Positions 1 to 7,353 are shown, counted from the stretch's first letter. The stretch is DNA of 7,678 bases from RPQK01 sp041946865 (GCA_041946865.1 JBHGBF010000267.1:1-7678), one strand, 5' to 3'. Translations and numbers: made by a program. Notes: generated from the sequence alone by a model not told the origin.

Positions 1-91
1 GTGCGCAAGGGGCATGCTGAACTCCAAAAGCGCCTGCCGCTTCGCTCGCAGAAAACTGAACGGTTACTAAGAGAAACAGAACCGAAGTGGC

Positions 92-117
92 GCCGAACTG
101 CTTCTCCTCAGTTCGGC
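92..117 (-). terminator. Stem-loop overlapping the 3' end of the beta-propeller gene; possible terminator
   Basis: Bases 92-100 (GCCGAACTG) and 109-117 (CAGTTCGGC) form a perfect 9-bp inverted repeat with an 8-nt loop. The stop codon of the minus-strand gene (110-108) lies inside the structure. Read on the minus strand, the stem is followed about 10 nt later by a pyrimidine-rich stretch (TTCTGTTTCTCTT), not by an immediate U-tract. It could therefore be a weak or imperfect intrinsic terminator, or simply a 3'-end stabilising hairpin. The inverted repeat is certain; the terminator role is inferred. Confidence 0.35.
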
Positions 118-1007
118 CTCTTGAAGATGAAGAAAAGCGGCCGAGCATCCTGGTCATTATTCGACCGGGTATCGGTATTGTTATCCAGGATGAGGTAGAC
201 CCGTTTACGGTCCATGCAGAGGCCTTCAGCCTTCCCGTAGGTTGCATCCCGGTAACTGTAGGCAGGGTCGCGCAGTGTGCGGCCGAACGACCAGAATTGT
301 TTGGCGCGGAAGCGTTCCCCATCCTGCCGCATTTCAGCTACACCTTCATCCGACCGCATGAGGGCGAAAAGTCGATCCTTCTCGAGATAGAGATCGGAAA
401 AGTCCGGCGGCCGACCGTAGGGGGAATCCCAGTCTCTTTCGTCACAGTTCCAGACCTGGGTCTCGGTCCGCCGGCCGCGGAGGGTCACTTTGAGGATTCC
501 GCGCGCCTGGCGTTCGGCGCAGAGGAAGAACTGGCGGGGGGAGATGCAAGCGATACCCTCCAAGCCCCCATTGTTGATCTGGAAAAGGCCTTTCTTCCAG
601 CCAACTTCGTACATGTCCGGCGTGACCCATTCGGCTTTCCGTCCGTCCGGGCTCACATGAAGAACGCGAGATGTCGACTCGCTGACCAGGTAGAAGTCCC
701 CCTTCTTGTCGTGACTGATCCCCTCGAAATCCAATTTGCCGACACCCTCCGAGGCGGGAGCGGTAAAACGAACATGAGGCCGGAGAACAGCAACCGTCTC
801 GCCTGTCTTCAGCTCGTAAATTGTCTGATCGTCGTTGTCCGACACCACGAACAGCCGATTGTCTCGGATCGTCATGCCGGATGGTTCCCTCGCGCCTTCC
901 ACAGGAAGGGCGCAGACGAGCTCAAGCTCAATCGGAGGAGGGGCGGTCAGCTGTGCCGAAAGCGATACCAGCAGGAGAAGGATAGGGATGTGTATCAACA
1001 TGTTCAC
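108..1007 (-). CDS. Secreted beta-propeller protein, SdiA-regulated / phytase-esterase-like family
   Basis: Protein of 299 residues read from GTG at 1007; ATG at 1001 would give 297. An in-frame TAG lies just upstream, so no earlier start exists, and neither start has a strong Shine-Dalgarno. Residues 4-18 are a hydrophobic Sec signal core, with likely cleavage near SLSA/QLTAP, so the protein is probably periplasmic or secreted. Similar motifs recur about every 52-57 residues: EPSGM (41-45), DFEGI (93-97), GLEGI (148-152), PDFSDL (201-206) and KAEGL (259-263). Strand-rich segments such as LFVVSDND, DFYLVSES, QFFLCAE, RLFALM and VYLILDNN follow them. This is the pattern of a beta-propeller, and the EGI/EGL loops followed by acidic turns match the SdiA-regulated and esterase-like-phytase families (Pfam PF06977 / PF13449, assigned from memory). 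Those families are thought to bind metal or act as hydrolases; the substrate here cannot be told. The gene runs divergently from the A2M gene and ends in a stem-loop. Confidence 0.85.
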   Translation of the reverse strand: MNMLIHIPILLLLVSLSAQLTAPPPIELELVCALPVEGAREPSGMTIRDNRLFVVSDNDDQTIYELKTGETVAVLRPHVRFTAPASEGVGKLDFEGISHDKKGDFYLVSESTSRVLHVSPDGRKAEWVTPDMYEVGWKKGLFQINNGGLEGIACISPRQFFLCAERQARGILKVTLRGRRTETQVWNCDERDWDSPYGRPPDFSDLYLEKDRLFALMRSDEGVAEMRQDGERFRAKQFWSFGRTLRDPAYSYRDATYGKAEGLCMDRKRVYLILDNNTDTRSNNDQDARPLFFIFKRPN

Positions 1008-1017
1008 ACCATTCTAA

Positions 1018-1037
1018 ATGTTTCCGCATGTTTCCGC
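1018..1037. repeat. Perfect 2 x 10-bp tandem direct repeat
   Basis: ATGTTTCCGC occurs twice without a gap, at 1018-1027 and 1028-1037. On the minus strand this reads GCGGAAACAT twice and sits 11-30 bases upstream of the beta-propeller GTG start, next to a small GC hairpin at 1038-1051. The 10-bp period is close to one helical turn, so it could place two regulator contacts on the same DNA face. It might also affect translation initiation, since each copy holds a GGAAA that weakly resembles a ribosome binding site. The repeat is certain; the function is a guess. Confidence 0.6.
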
Positions 1038-1153
1038 CTGCCTGCGGGCAGTCCTCTTTATCACAATCCAAGGGTTAGCCCGAAGCAGTTTTGCGGCGCC
1101 TGCTGGCTGCTCTCCGAACCGTTTTGCAGAACATCCAGTCCAAGAAGCGAGTC

Positions 1154-1189
1154 TAAGATTGTAGCTGTTCCCGTCGTTAAGATTTGTAG
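1154..1189 (+). repeat. Paired direct repeat TAAGATT(T)GTAG upstream of the A2M gene
   Basis: TAAGATTGTAG (1154-1164) and TAAGATTTGTAG (1178-1189) are near-identical, differing by one inserted T, with starts 24 bp apart. They lie 33-68 bp upstream of the A2M ATG, in AT-richer DNA than the surroundings, where a promoter or operator would be expected. Two copies about two helical turns apart could be tandem binding sites for a regulator, or overlapping -10-like elements (TAAGAT). The repeat is directly visible; its role is inferred. Confidence 0.45.
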
Positions 1190-1212
1190 ACGAGGTGATC
1201 AGGCCCCCGAGC

Positions 1213-1217
1213 GGAGG
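1213..1217 (+). promoter_or_regulatory. Shine-Dalgarno sequence for the A2M gene
   Basis: GGAGG ends 4 bases before ATG at 1222. It decides between two in-frame starts. A GTG at 1195 would add nine residues (MIRPPSGGH) but has only a weak GACGAG upstream and would place the ribosome site inside the coding sequence. The ATG start also puts the Arg-Arg and hydrophobic signal core close to the N-terminus, as expected for an export signal. Confidence 0.75.
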
Positions 1218-1221
1218 ACAT

Positions 1222-1347
1222 ATGATAGCCAACTTACCCCGGCGGATTCTCTTGAGTCTCATGATCTTGTGCTCCCTGGTGCTGGTTTCCGCAACCGGAC
1301 TCTTCCTAAGCAACCAGACGCTAACGCCGCCCAAAGGCGCTACGGCG
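1222..1347 (+). other. N-terminal export signal of the A2M protein, no lipobox
   Basis: Residues 1-8 carry two arginines (PRR). Residues 9-29 are a long hydrophobic core (ILLSLMILCSLVLVSATGLFL). Then comes a polar, Pro-rich stretch with a plausible signal peptidase I site ATA/Q after residue 42; VSA/T after residue 24 is an alternative. The only cysteine here, C17, is preceded by M-I-L and followed by more hydrophobic residues, so it does not fit a lipobox. If not cleaved, the 21-residue core could act as an inner-membrane anchor. Confidence 0.75.
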
Positions 1348-4300
1348 CAGTCACGTCCTGACCTCAATTGGCCTGCAGTGGACCTGGCGATCTCTGAAGG
1401 CAGATTCAACGAGGCCCTGCCAATCGTCGACAAGATCCTCGAGCAGGCGCGCGACAAGGGCGACACGCAGAACTGGACCAAAGCGCTGGTGCGGGGTGTC
1501 CAGTTGCGGATGGGTTTGCATGGCTATGAGACGGCTGTACGTTTCCTGCGCGACGAGAAGTGGCCCGAAGACCGGATGAATCAGGCGGTCCTCGGCATGT
1601 ATTACTCTCAGGCCCTGCAGACCTACTACTCCGGCTATTCCTGGGAGATCAACCGTCGCGAGCCGGTCGGGACCGATCTTCCCGCGGACCTGAAGGCTTG
1701 GACGCGTGACCAGATATTCGGAGAAGCTCGTCGGGCTTACGAACAGTTGTGGAAGAGCCGTACGGCGCTTGGCGAGCTGCCGATCACTCAGCTGTCCGAA
1801 TACATTCAGCCAAATGACTATCCCGCCGGCGTCCGCAATACTCTGCGTGACGCGCTGTCCTATTTCTATGTGGCGCTTCTCTCAAACACCTCCTTCTGGA
1901 AGCCCCGGGAGGAGAACGAGATCTACCAGCTGGATCTGCCGGATCTCCTGTCAAAACCGTCCAGGACTCGGGCGGCGGCGGCGGCCGGTAGTCCGGCCAG
2001 CCAAGACCCCTCAGCCTCCGGCGCCTTCCCTCACCCCCTGATCCGGACGGTCGAGGTGCTGAAGGACCTGGAGAGCTGGCATGCGAGCGCCGGTCGCCGT
2101 GAAGCGGCTTTAGAGGCGCGCCTGGAGCGCCTGCGGCGATTACATGCCGCTTTCTCCCAGGAAAAGGATCGCAAACGGATCAAGGCCGCGCTCGAGGATG
2201 TCCTCGCCGGATACCGCGATGTGCCTTGGTGGTCGATGGGCCAGGCCCTGCTGGCCGAAATGGTTCGGGAGGAGGCGGAGCCAGGAAAGCTCGCTCGAGC
2301 CCGCCGGATTGCTCAGGCAGGGTCTGACATTTACCCTGACTCGACAGGCGGAAAACGGTGCCTTCATATAATCAAGGCCATCGAGCAGCCGGACTTCAGC
2401 CTGGAGTCGATGGCCAGTGATGCGGAGCAGAAGCGGTCTGTACGCGTCTCTCACCGCAATATCGGAAAACTGTATCTTCGGGCCTATCGAGTGGATTTGC
2501 CGAACCGGCTCACTACGGCTCGAGACTACAACCTCCTTCTGAACAATGACGAACAGTGGAGGGTCATGCAGTCGGCCAAACCCGAGGCTGAATGGACCTG
2601 TGACCTGCCGGCCACTCCGGATTTTGAAACTCATCACACCTACGTGACCCCGCCGCTCCGCCGCACCGGCTACTACGTGATTATCGCGTCGGCAAACAGG
2701 AGTTTCACGAAGCAGCTCAACCAGCTTCAGGGCCTGAATTTCATCCTGACCAACCTCGTCGTGCTCGTCCGCGAAGAGGCCGGGGACTTCGAAGCCCAGG
2801 TGCTGTCGGGGAAGACGGGACAGGCGGTAAGAGGCGCGGAGCTCGACCTCTATCGTTACGACTGGCGTCAAGGACATCGCCGTGTCGACACGGTGATGAC
2901 CGGCGCGGACGGCACGGCTCGCTTCCGGTTCGCGCAAGGCAGATCGGACGAAGGGTACTATTACGCTCACTTCCTGGTCGCCCGGCACGGAAGTGATATC
3001 ACGGTCAACGCCAACGGCGTCAGGTTGCATGGACACGAAAGGCCGGGGCCCGTTTTGCGCAGCTTGGTTTACACCGACCGGAGCGTCTACCGGCCCAATC
3101 AGAAAGTCCTCTGGAAGATACTGGCCTTTAGTGAAACGGAGCGGCAGAGATTCGCGCCGGCGACTTCCGCCCAGGTCAGGGTGAGCCTGGTCGATGCCAA
3201 CAACCAGGAAATCGAGACGCGCTCCGTGACGACCAACGAATTCGGAACCGCCTCGGGCGACTTCCTGATTCCCTCCGGACGAGTGCTCGGTCGCTGGTAC
3301 CTCCGAACGTCAGCGGGCAACGGGATGGGCGTCATCCGGGTGGAAGAATACAAGCGACCGACCTTTGAGGCGTCGCTCAAGGATCCGGATCCGGCATTGA
3401 GACTCAATCGGGCGGCCGTCGTCAAAGGCGAGGCCCGGTACTATTTCGGTCTCCCCGTGACGAACGGGTCGGTCAACTGGAGGGTTACGAGGGAGCCGGT
3501 CTACCCCTGGTGGTGGGGTTGGTACGGTTGGGGTGGTTCGGGGACCCGGTCGCAGACCATCGCGGTCGGGACTGCGCCGCTGGCAGAAGACGGCACTTTC
3601 CAGATAGCGTTCAGCCCCACAGCCGATGAGCGGGATGCAGAAAGATCGCGCGCGATCAGCTACCGCTATAAGGTCACCGCCGATGTCACCGACGAAGGCG
3701 GCGAGACGCAGACCGCCGAACGCCAATTCCGTGTGGGGTTTGTCGCAGTTGAGGCCAGGATCAGCCCGGATCGAGACTTCTTCCGCGAGAACAGCGCTGT
3801 TGGCGTGAAGATATTTCGAACCAGCCTCGACGGGGCGCCGCTTCCGGGCAAGGGGACGTGGCGACTGGTTTCGCTCGTTCAGCCCGAAAGGGCCGTCCCT
3901 CCGGCGGATCTCCCCGTCTTGCCCTCCCCGGCCGGTCAGGTCCGGAAATCTGCCGAAGACGTGCGGACTCCGGGCGACATGCTGCGGCCGCGCTGGCGGC
4001 CCGAATATTCACCCGAGAGAGAGATGCACTCGTGGGCGGACGGGCCTGAAAAGGCGCATGGCGAGCTGGCGCATGACGCCAAAGGCCATGCGTCCGTTCG
4101 CTTTGAGCGCCTGGAACCCGGGCCCTACAGGCTGTACTACAAAACGACCGACGCTTTCGGCGTCCCCTTCGAGACCTTCTCCGAGCTGGTCGTGACCGGG
4201 CCGAACACCAGTCTGGCTCTTCCTGCCCTTTTCATGACGGAGAACACGAGCTGCAAAGTGGGCGAAACCGCGCGCTTTCTGGCCCTATCGGGACTTCCCG

Positions 4301-7300
4301 GGCAGCCCATGTTCTTCGAGGTCTACAAAGACACGCGACTGATCGAACGTCGGGCCTTGGTGAGCGGCCGGGACCGGACAATGATCGAGCTGCCGGTAAC
4401 GGAGGCCGATCGGGGCGGGTTTGGGGTGCGGCTGGTCACCGTGGTGGACCACCAGTTGATCGAGTTTCACCGCATGGTCTCCGTCCCGTGGGACAACAAG
4501 GAATTGAAAGTTGAGTTCTCGACATTCCGCGACAAGCTGCGGCCGGGGGGCCAGGAAACCTGGAAACTGACGGTGAAGAACCCGTCCGGGCAGGAAGTGG
4601 GGACAAAGGCCGCGGAAGTCCTGGCTTACATGTACGACCGGAGTCTGGAGGTTTTTGAGCCGCACAACCCGCCGAGCCTGCGCGGACTCTGGCCCTACCG
4701 GGCCCAGCTGGCAGGGCTCAGCTGCACCCTGGGGCTTGCTCCCGGCCAGGTCATCTGGGATCAGCAGTCTCTCCCAGACTACCCGACTCTCCGAGAGGAT
4801 GAGCTGCTCCTTTTTTCGGGCTACGGCATCGGGGGACCCGGAGGGCGGCGCGGAAGGCCTCGGTTCGGGGGCGTGGGGGTAAGGCTGGACGGGGCTGTCG
4901 CGAAGAGCGCTGTCGCCGCTGAAATGGCGCCTCCGCTGCCTGCGGCTCCCGGCGAGACTAGAGCCAAGGACGAAAAGAAGACCAGTGGCGCCGAACCTGA
5001 CCAGACGGGTACTCCCACCCCCTTGCGCGCAGACTTCTCCGAGACTGCCTTCTGGCAGCCACATCTGCTGACCGGGCCTGACGGGTCCGTCACAATCGAG
5101 TTCAAGGTCCCCGATTCAGTCACCTCCTGGAACGTCTGGGTCCACGCCTTTACGCGGGATCTCCTCGGGGCCTCGCTAAAGCAGGAAACACGCAGTGTCA
5201 AAGACCTGATGACTCGCCCGTATCTGCCCCGGTTCCTGCGTGAAGGCGACCAGGCCGAGTTGAAAGTCGTGGTGAACAACGCCGGCGAAACTGAGCTTCA
5301 GGGCGAAGTGACGCTGGATATCGTCGACCCGGCTACGGAAAAGAGCCTCCTCGGCAAGTTTGCCTTGAGCCCACAGGCCGCCCGCCGGCCGTTCCACGTC
5401 AAGGCGGGAGGCGGCACGAATGTGGCTTTTTCGCTGGTCGCCCCTCCGGAAGTCGGTTCAGTGGCTTTTAAAGTGATTGCGACTGCAGGCGATTTAAGCG
5501 ACGGCGAGCTTCGTCCGTTGCCGCTCCTGCCCGGCCGCATGCATCTGTCGCAGTCGCGGTTCGTGACGCTGCGCGATCAGGCCAGGCGTGAGCTGAAGTT
5601 CGAGGATCTTCAGAAGACCGATGATCCGACTCGCATCAACGACCAGATGGTGGTGACGGTTGATGCCCAGCTCTTTTATTCGGTCTTGTCCTCCCTGCCT
5701 TACCTGGTTAACTACCCGTACGAGTGCACGGAGCAGACGCTGAATCGATTCCTCTCGTCCGGGATTCTCACGAGCCTCTATAGGGACTACCCAGCCGTCG
5801 CCCGGATGGCCGAGGAATTTGCCAAGAGAACGACCCGTTTTGAGACGTTCGACAGCGTGGATCCTAACCGGAAGATGGCGCTCGAAGAGACCCCCTGGCT
5901 CGTCGAAGCCCGGGGCGGGAGCGAACGAGCAGAAGACTTGACGCCGGTGCTCGACCCGAGAGTCGCCAAGGCCGAAAAAGAGGCGGCCCTGGCCAGGCTG
6001 CGAAAAGCCCAGACCGCCATCGGCGGATTTCCGTGGTGGCCCGGCGGCCCGCCTTCGCCCTACATGACCCTTTATCTCATGTACGGTTTCGCGAAAGCGG
6101 CTGAATTTGGTGTGGAGGCGCCGAAAGACATGGTCCAGCGCGGCTGGGGCTACCTGGCGCTCCATTTTCGCGAGAACTACAAGCAGCGCATGATCGAGGA
6201 GAACTGCTGCTGGGAGTTCCTGACCTTCCTCAACTACGTGGCATCCTGTTACCCGGATGCCTCCTGCATGGGCGACGCCCTGACAGCCGAGGAACGGGAC
6301 CAGATCCTCAGACACTGCTTCAGTCACTGGAAGGAGCATTCTCCCTACTCGAAATGCCAGCTGGCGCTCACTCTCAAGCGCATGAACCGGCCGGGGGATG
6401 CCGAGCTGGTCTTCAGGAGTGTCATGGATTCGGCGAAGACGACGCCGGACGAAGGAACTTTCTGGGCGCCTGAAGACCGTGCCTGGCTCTGGTATAACGA
6501 CACGATCGAGACACACGCCTTCGCCTTGCGGACCATCCTGGAGTTGACCCCAGCAGACGAGCGGAAAGACGGCCTGGTGCATTGGCTGTTCCTGAACAAG
6601 AAACTCAACCACTGGAAGTCCACGCGGGCCACGGCGGAAGTCATCTACTCTCTGGCGCACTACTTGAAAGCGGAGGGCACCCTCGGGAATCGCGAAGAGG
6701 CGACGGTGACGATCGGTCCGAGGCAAACGCGGCTGGTCTTTGAGCCGGATCGTTACACCGGCAAGAAGAACCAGATCGTAGTCCCCGGTGATGAAGTGGA
6801 TGCGAAAGCCGGCCAGATTGTGGTGGAAAAGCCGAGCCAAGGATTGATGTTTGCCTCCGCCACCTGGCATTTTTCAACCGAGCGTTTGCCGGAGGAAGAT
6901 CGAGGAGACCTGCTTTCCGTCTCCCGCAAGTATTTCCGGCGCGAAACGACGGCCGACGGGTTTGCCTTGAAGCCTTTGGCCGACGGTAACACGCTTCAGC
7001 CCGGCGATGAAGTGGAAGTGCAGCTGTCCATCCGGGCAAAGCACCCGTGCGAGTACGTTCACTTGCGTGATCCGCGCGCGGCCTGCCTCGAGCCGGGTAC
7101 CGCAGTGTCCCGCTACAAGTGGGACCTGGGGATCGGGTGGTACGAAGAGGTCCGCGACTCGGGGACCAACTTCTTCTTCGAATGGCTCCCGCAGGGCGAA
7201 TACACGCTGAAGTACCGCTTGAGGGCCAACATGTCGGGAACCTTCCGCGTAAGCCCGGCCACACTGCAATCGATGTACGCACCGGAGTTTGCGGCGTATT

Positions 7301-7353
7301 CGGCGGGCGCTGTTTTGAAGATCGGCCCGGGTGCCGCCAAGGCGACAGATTAG
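1222..7353 (+). CDS. Alpha-2-macroglobulin family protein with intact thioester (large bacterial A2M)
   Basis: Exported protein of 2043 residues, expected to trap proteases in the periplasm or at the cell surface by bait cleavage and covalent thioester coupling (COG2373-type family). Visible in order: export signal 1-42; helical, TPR-like region about 45-385, broken by an Ala/Ser/Pro linker at 249-273; first macroglobulin-like domain about 388-508; another about 511-605; MG2 hallmark TDRSVYRPNQ 618-627; MG3 hallmark VEEYKRPTFE 707-716; YYFGLPV 740-746; aromatic patch WWWGWYGWGG 763-772; bait-region-type domain from about 998 to MYDRSLEVF (1137-1145); Gly/Arg then Ala/Pro linker 1200-1268; MG7 start RADFSETAFW 1269-1278; thioester CTEQ 1502-1505; thioester-domain C-terminal helix WKSTRATAEVIY 1798-1809; final macroglobulin-like domain with HLRDPRAACLEP and MYAPEF (2018-2023). 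No lipobox is present, unlike E. coli YfhM. The reading frame is unbroken. No pbpC-like neighbour is visible. Family is certain; precise domain borders are estimates. Confidence 0.96.
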   Translation: MIANLPRRILLSLMILCSLVLVSATGLFLSNQTLTPPKGATAQSRPDLNWPAVDLAISEGRFNEALPIVDKILEQARDKGDTQNWTKALVRGVQLRMGLHGYETAVRFLRDEKWPEDRMNQAVLGMYYSQALQTYYSGYSWEINRREPVGTDLPADLKAWTRDQIFGEARRAYEQLWKSRTALGELPITQLSEYIQPNDYPAGVRNTLRDALSYFYVALLSNTSFWKPREENEIYQLDLPDLLSKPSRTRAAAAAGSPASQDPSASGAFPHPLIRTVEVLKDLESWHASAGRREAALEARLERLRRLHAAFSQEKDRKRIKAALEDVLAGYRDVPWWSMGQALLAEMVREEAEPGKLARARRIAQAGSDIYPDSTGGKRCLHIIKAIEQPDFSLESMASDAEQKRSVRVSHRNIGKLYLRAYRVDLPNRLTTARDYNLLLNNDEQWRVMQSAKPEAEWTCDLPATPDFETHHTYVTPPLRRTGYYVIIASANRSFTKQLNQLQGLNFILTNLVVLVREEAGDFEAQVLSGKTGQAVRGAELDLYRYDWRQGHRRVDTVMTGADGTARFRFAQGRSDEGYYYAHFLVARHGSDITVNANGVRLHGHERPGPVLRSLVYTDRSVYRPNQKVLWKILAFSETERQRFAPATSAQVRVSLVDANNQEIETRSVTTNEFGTASGDFLIPSGRVLGRWYLRTSAGNGMGVIRVEEYKRPTFEASLKDPDPALRLNRAAVVKGEARYYFGLPVTNGSVNWRVTREPVYPWWWGWYGWGGSGTRSQTIAVGTAPLAEDGTFQIAFSPTADERDAERSRAISYRYKVTADVTDEGGETQTAERQFRVGFVAVEARISPDRDFFRENSAVGVKIFRTSLDGAPLPGKGTWRLVSLVQPERAVPPADLPVLPSPAGQVRKSAEDVRTPGDMLRPRWRPEYSPEREMHSWADGPEKAHGELAHDAKGHASVRFERLEPGPYRLYYKTTDAFGVPFETFSELVVTGPNTSLALPALFMTENTSCKVGETARFLALSGLPGQPMFFEVYKDTRLIERRALVSGRDRTMIELPVTEADRGGFGVRLVTVVDHQLIEFHRMVSVPWDNKELKVEFSTFRDKLRPGGQETWKLTVKNPSGQEVGTKAAEVLAYMYDRSLEVFEPHNPPSLRGLWPYRAQLAGLSCTLGLAPGQVIWDQQSLPDYPTLREDELLLFSGYGIGGPGGRRGRPRFGGVGVRLDGAVAKSAVAAEMAPPLPAAPGETRAKDEKKTSGAEPDQTGTPTPLRADFSETAFWQPHLLTGPDGSVTIEFKVPDSVTSWNVWVHAFTRDLLGASLKQETRSVKDLMTRPYLPRFLREGDQAELKVVVNNAGETELQGEVTLDIVDPATEKSLLGKFALSPQAARRPFHVKAGGGTNVAFSLVAPPEVGSVAFKVIATAGDLSDGELRPLPLLPGRMHLSQSRFVTLRDQARRELKFEDLQKTDDPTRINDQMVVTVDAQLFYSVLSSLPYLVNYPYECTEQTLNRFLSSGILTSLYRDYPAVARMAEEFAKRTTRFETFDSVDPNRKMALEETPWLVEARGGSERAEDLTPVLDPRVAKAEKEAALARLRKAQTAIGGFPWWPGGPPSPYMTLYLMYGFAKAAEFGVEAPKDMVQRGWGYLALHFRENYKQRMIEENCCWEFLTFLNYVASCYPDASCMGDALTAEERDQILRHCFSHWKEHSPYSKCQLALTLKRMNRPGDAELVFRSVMDSAKTTPDEGTFWAPEDRAWLWYNDTIETHAFALRTILELTPADERKDGLVHWLFLNKKLNHWKSTRATAEVIYSLAHYLKAEGTLGNREEATVTIGPRQTRLVFEPDRYTGKKNQIVVPGDEVDAKAGQIVVEKPSQGLMFASATWHFSTERLPEEDRGDLLSVSRKYFRRETTADGFALKPLADGNTLQPGDEVEVQLSIRAKHPCEYVHLRDPRAACLEPGTAVSRYKWDLGIGWYEEVRDSGTNFFFEWLPQGEYTLKYRLRANMSGTFRVSPATLQSMYAPEFAAYSAGAVLKIGPGAAKATD
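4819..5025 (+). other. Candidate bait region / disordered linker of the A2M protein
   Basis: Residues 1200-1268 lie between the MG domain ending near MYDRSLEVF and the MG7 start RADFSETAFW. The segment is Gly-rich at first, with GGRRGRPRFGG (1207-1217), then Ala/Pro-rich (AVAAEMAPPLPAAPG), then charged (ETRAKDEKKTSGAEPDQTG). In animal A2M the bait region lies just before the equivalent F-x-E-T-x-W motif, so position supports a bait role. Exposed Arg, Lys, Ala and Phe residues would offer cleavage sites for many proteases. Low complexity and disorder are seen directly; the bait role is inferred from family layout. Confidence 0.5.
5725..5736 (+). other. Thioester motif CTEQ in the A2M thioester domain
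   Basis: The codons TGC ACG GAG CAG encode Cys1502-Thr-Glu-Gln1505, within YPYECTEQTLNRF. In A2M and complement proteins the Cys and Gln side chains form an internal thioester that reacts with an attacking protease. Many bacterial A2Ms carry CxEQ in this same YPY-x-CxEQ context, while others have lost the Cys or Gln. Both key residues are kept here, so this copy should be of the thioester-active class. Confidence 0.93.

Larger units (their letters stand above)
1008..1221. promoter_or_regulatory. Divergent intergenic region with promoters for both genes
   Basis: This 214-bp gap between two outward-facing genes must hold both promoters unless they are transcribed from elsewhere. I see no strong sigma-70 pair. 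On the minus strand, GATAAA (1062-1057), preceded by TG with one base between, is a possible extended -10. On the plus strand, TAAGAT occurs at 1154-1159 and 1178-1183, but no well-spaced -35 accompanies either. GTTTTGC is repeated at 1088-1094 and 1121-1127. CTGCC/GGCAG (1038-1042 with 1047-1051) makes a 5-bp hairpin with a 4-nt loop in the leader of the minus-strand gene. The promoter role is inferred from gene layout; exact elements are uncertain. Confidence 0.45.

Noticed and set aside
1..198. Open frame from the window edge, plus strand, 65 codons
   Set aside because: The sequence is basic and low in recognisable motifs, overlaps the 3' end of the minus-strand gene antisense, and has no visible ribosome site. 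It might be the tail of a gene beginning outside the window, but nothing supports that.
1195..1221. GTG at 1195 as the A2M start
   Set aside because: It has only a weak upstream ribosome site, while ATG at 1222 has GGAGG at a workable distance and gives a normal export signal.
1270..1272. Cys17 of the A2M protein as a lipoprotein cysteine
   Set aside because: The preceding residues M-I-L and the following hydrophobic stretch do not fit a lipobox, which needs a small residue (Gly, Ala or Ser) just before the cysteine.
87..1361. Open frame of 424 codons on the plus strand
   Set aside because: It runs antisense to the beta-propeller gene, crosses the intergenic region and enters the A2M start in another frame. 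Its protein shows no family-like motifs. It is the usual shadow of a GC-rich gene.
1014..1481. Minus-strand open frame of 155 codons over the intergenic region and A2M start
   Set aside because: It would cover both the divergent promoter region and the A2M signal sequence antisense; composition and motifs do not suggest a protein.
5494..6870. Minus-strand open frame of 458 codons inside the A2M gene
   Set aside because: It is fully antisense to the thioester domain, whose motifs are clearly real on the plus strand. Its His/Arg/Gly-rich translation is typical of an antisense shadow.
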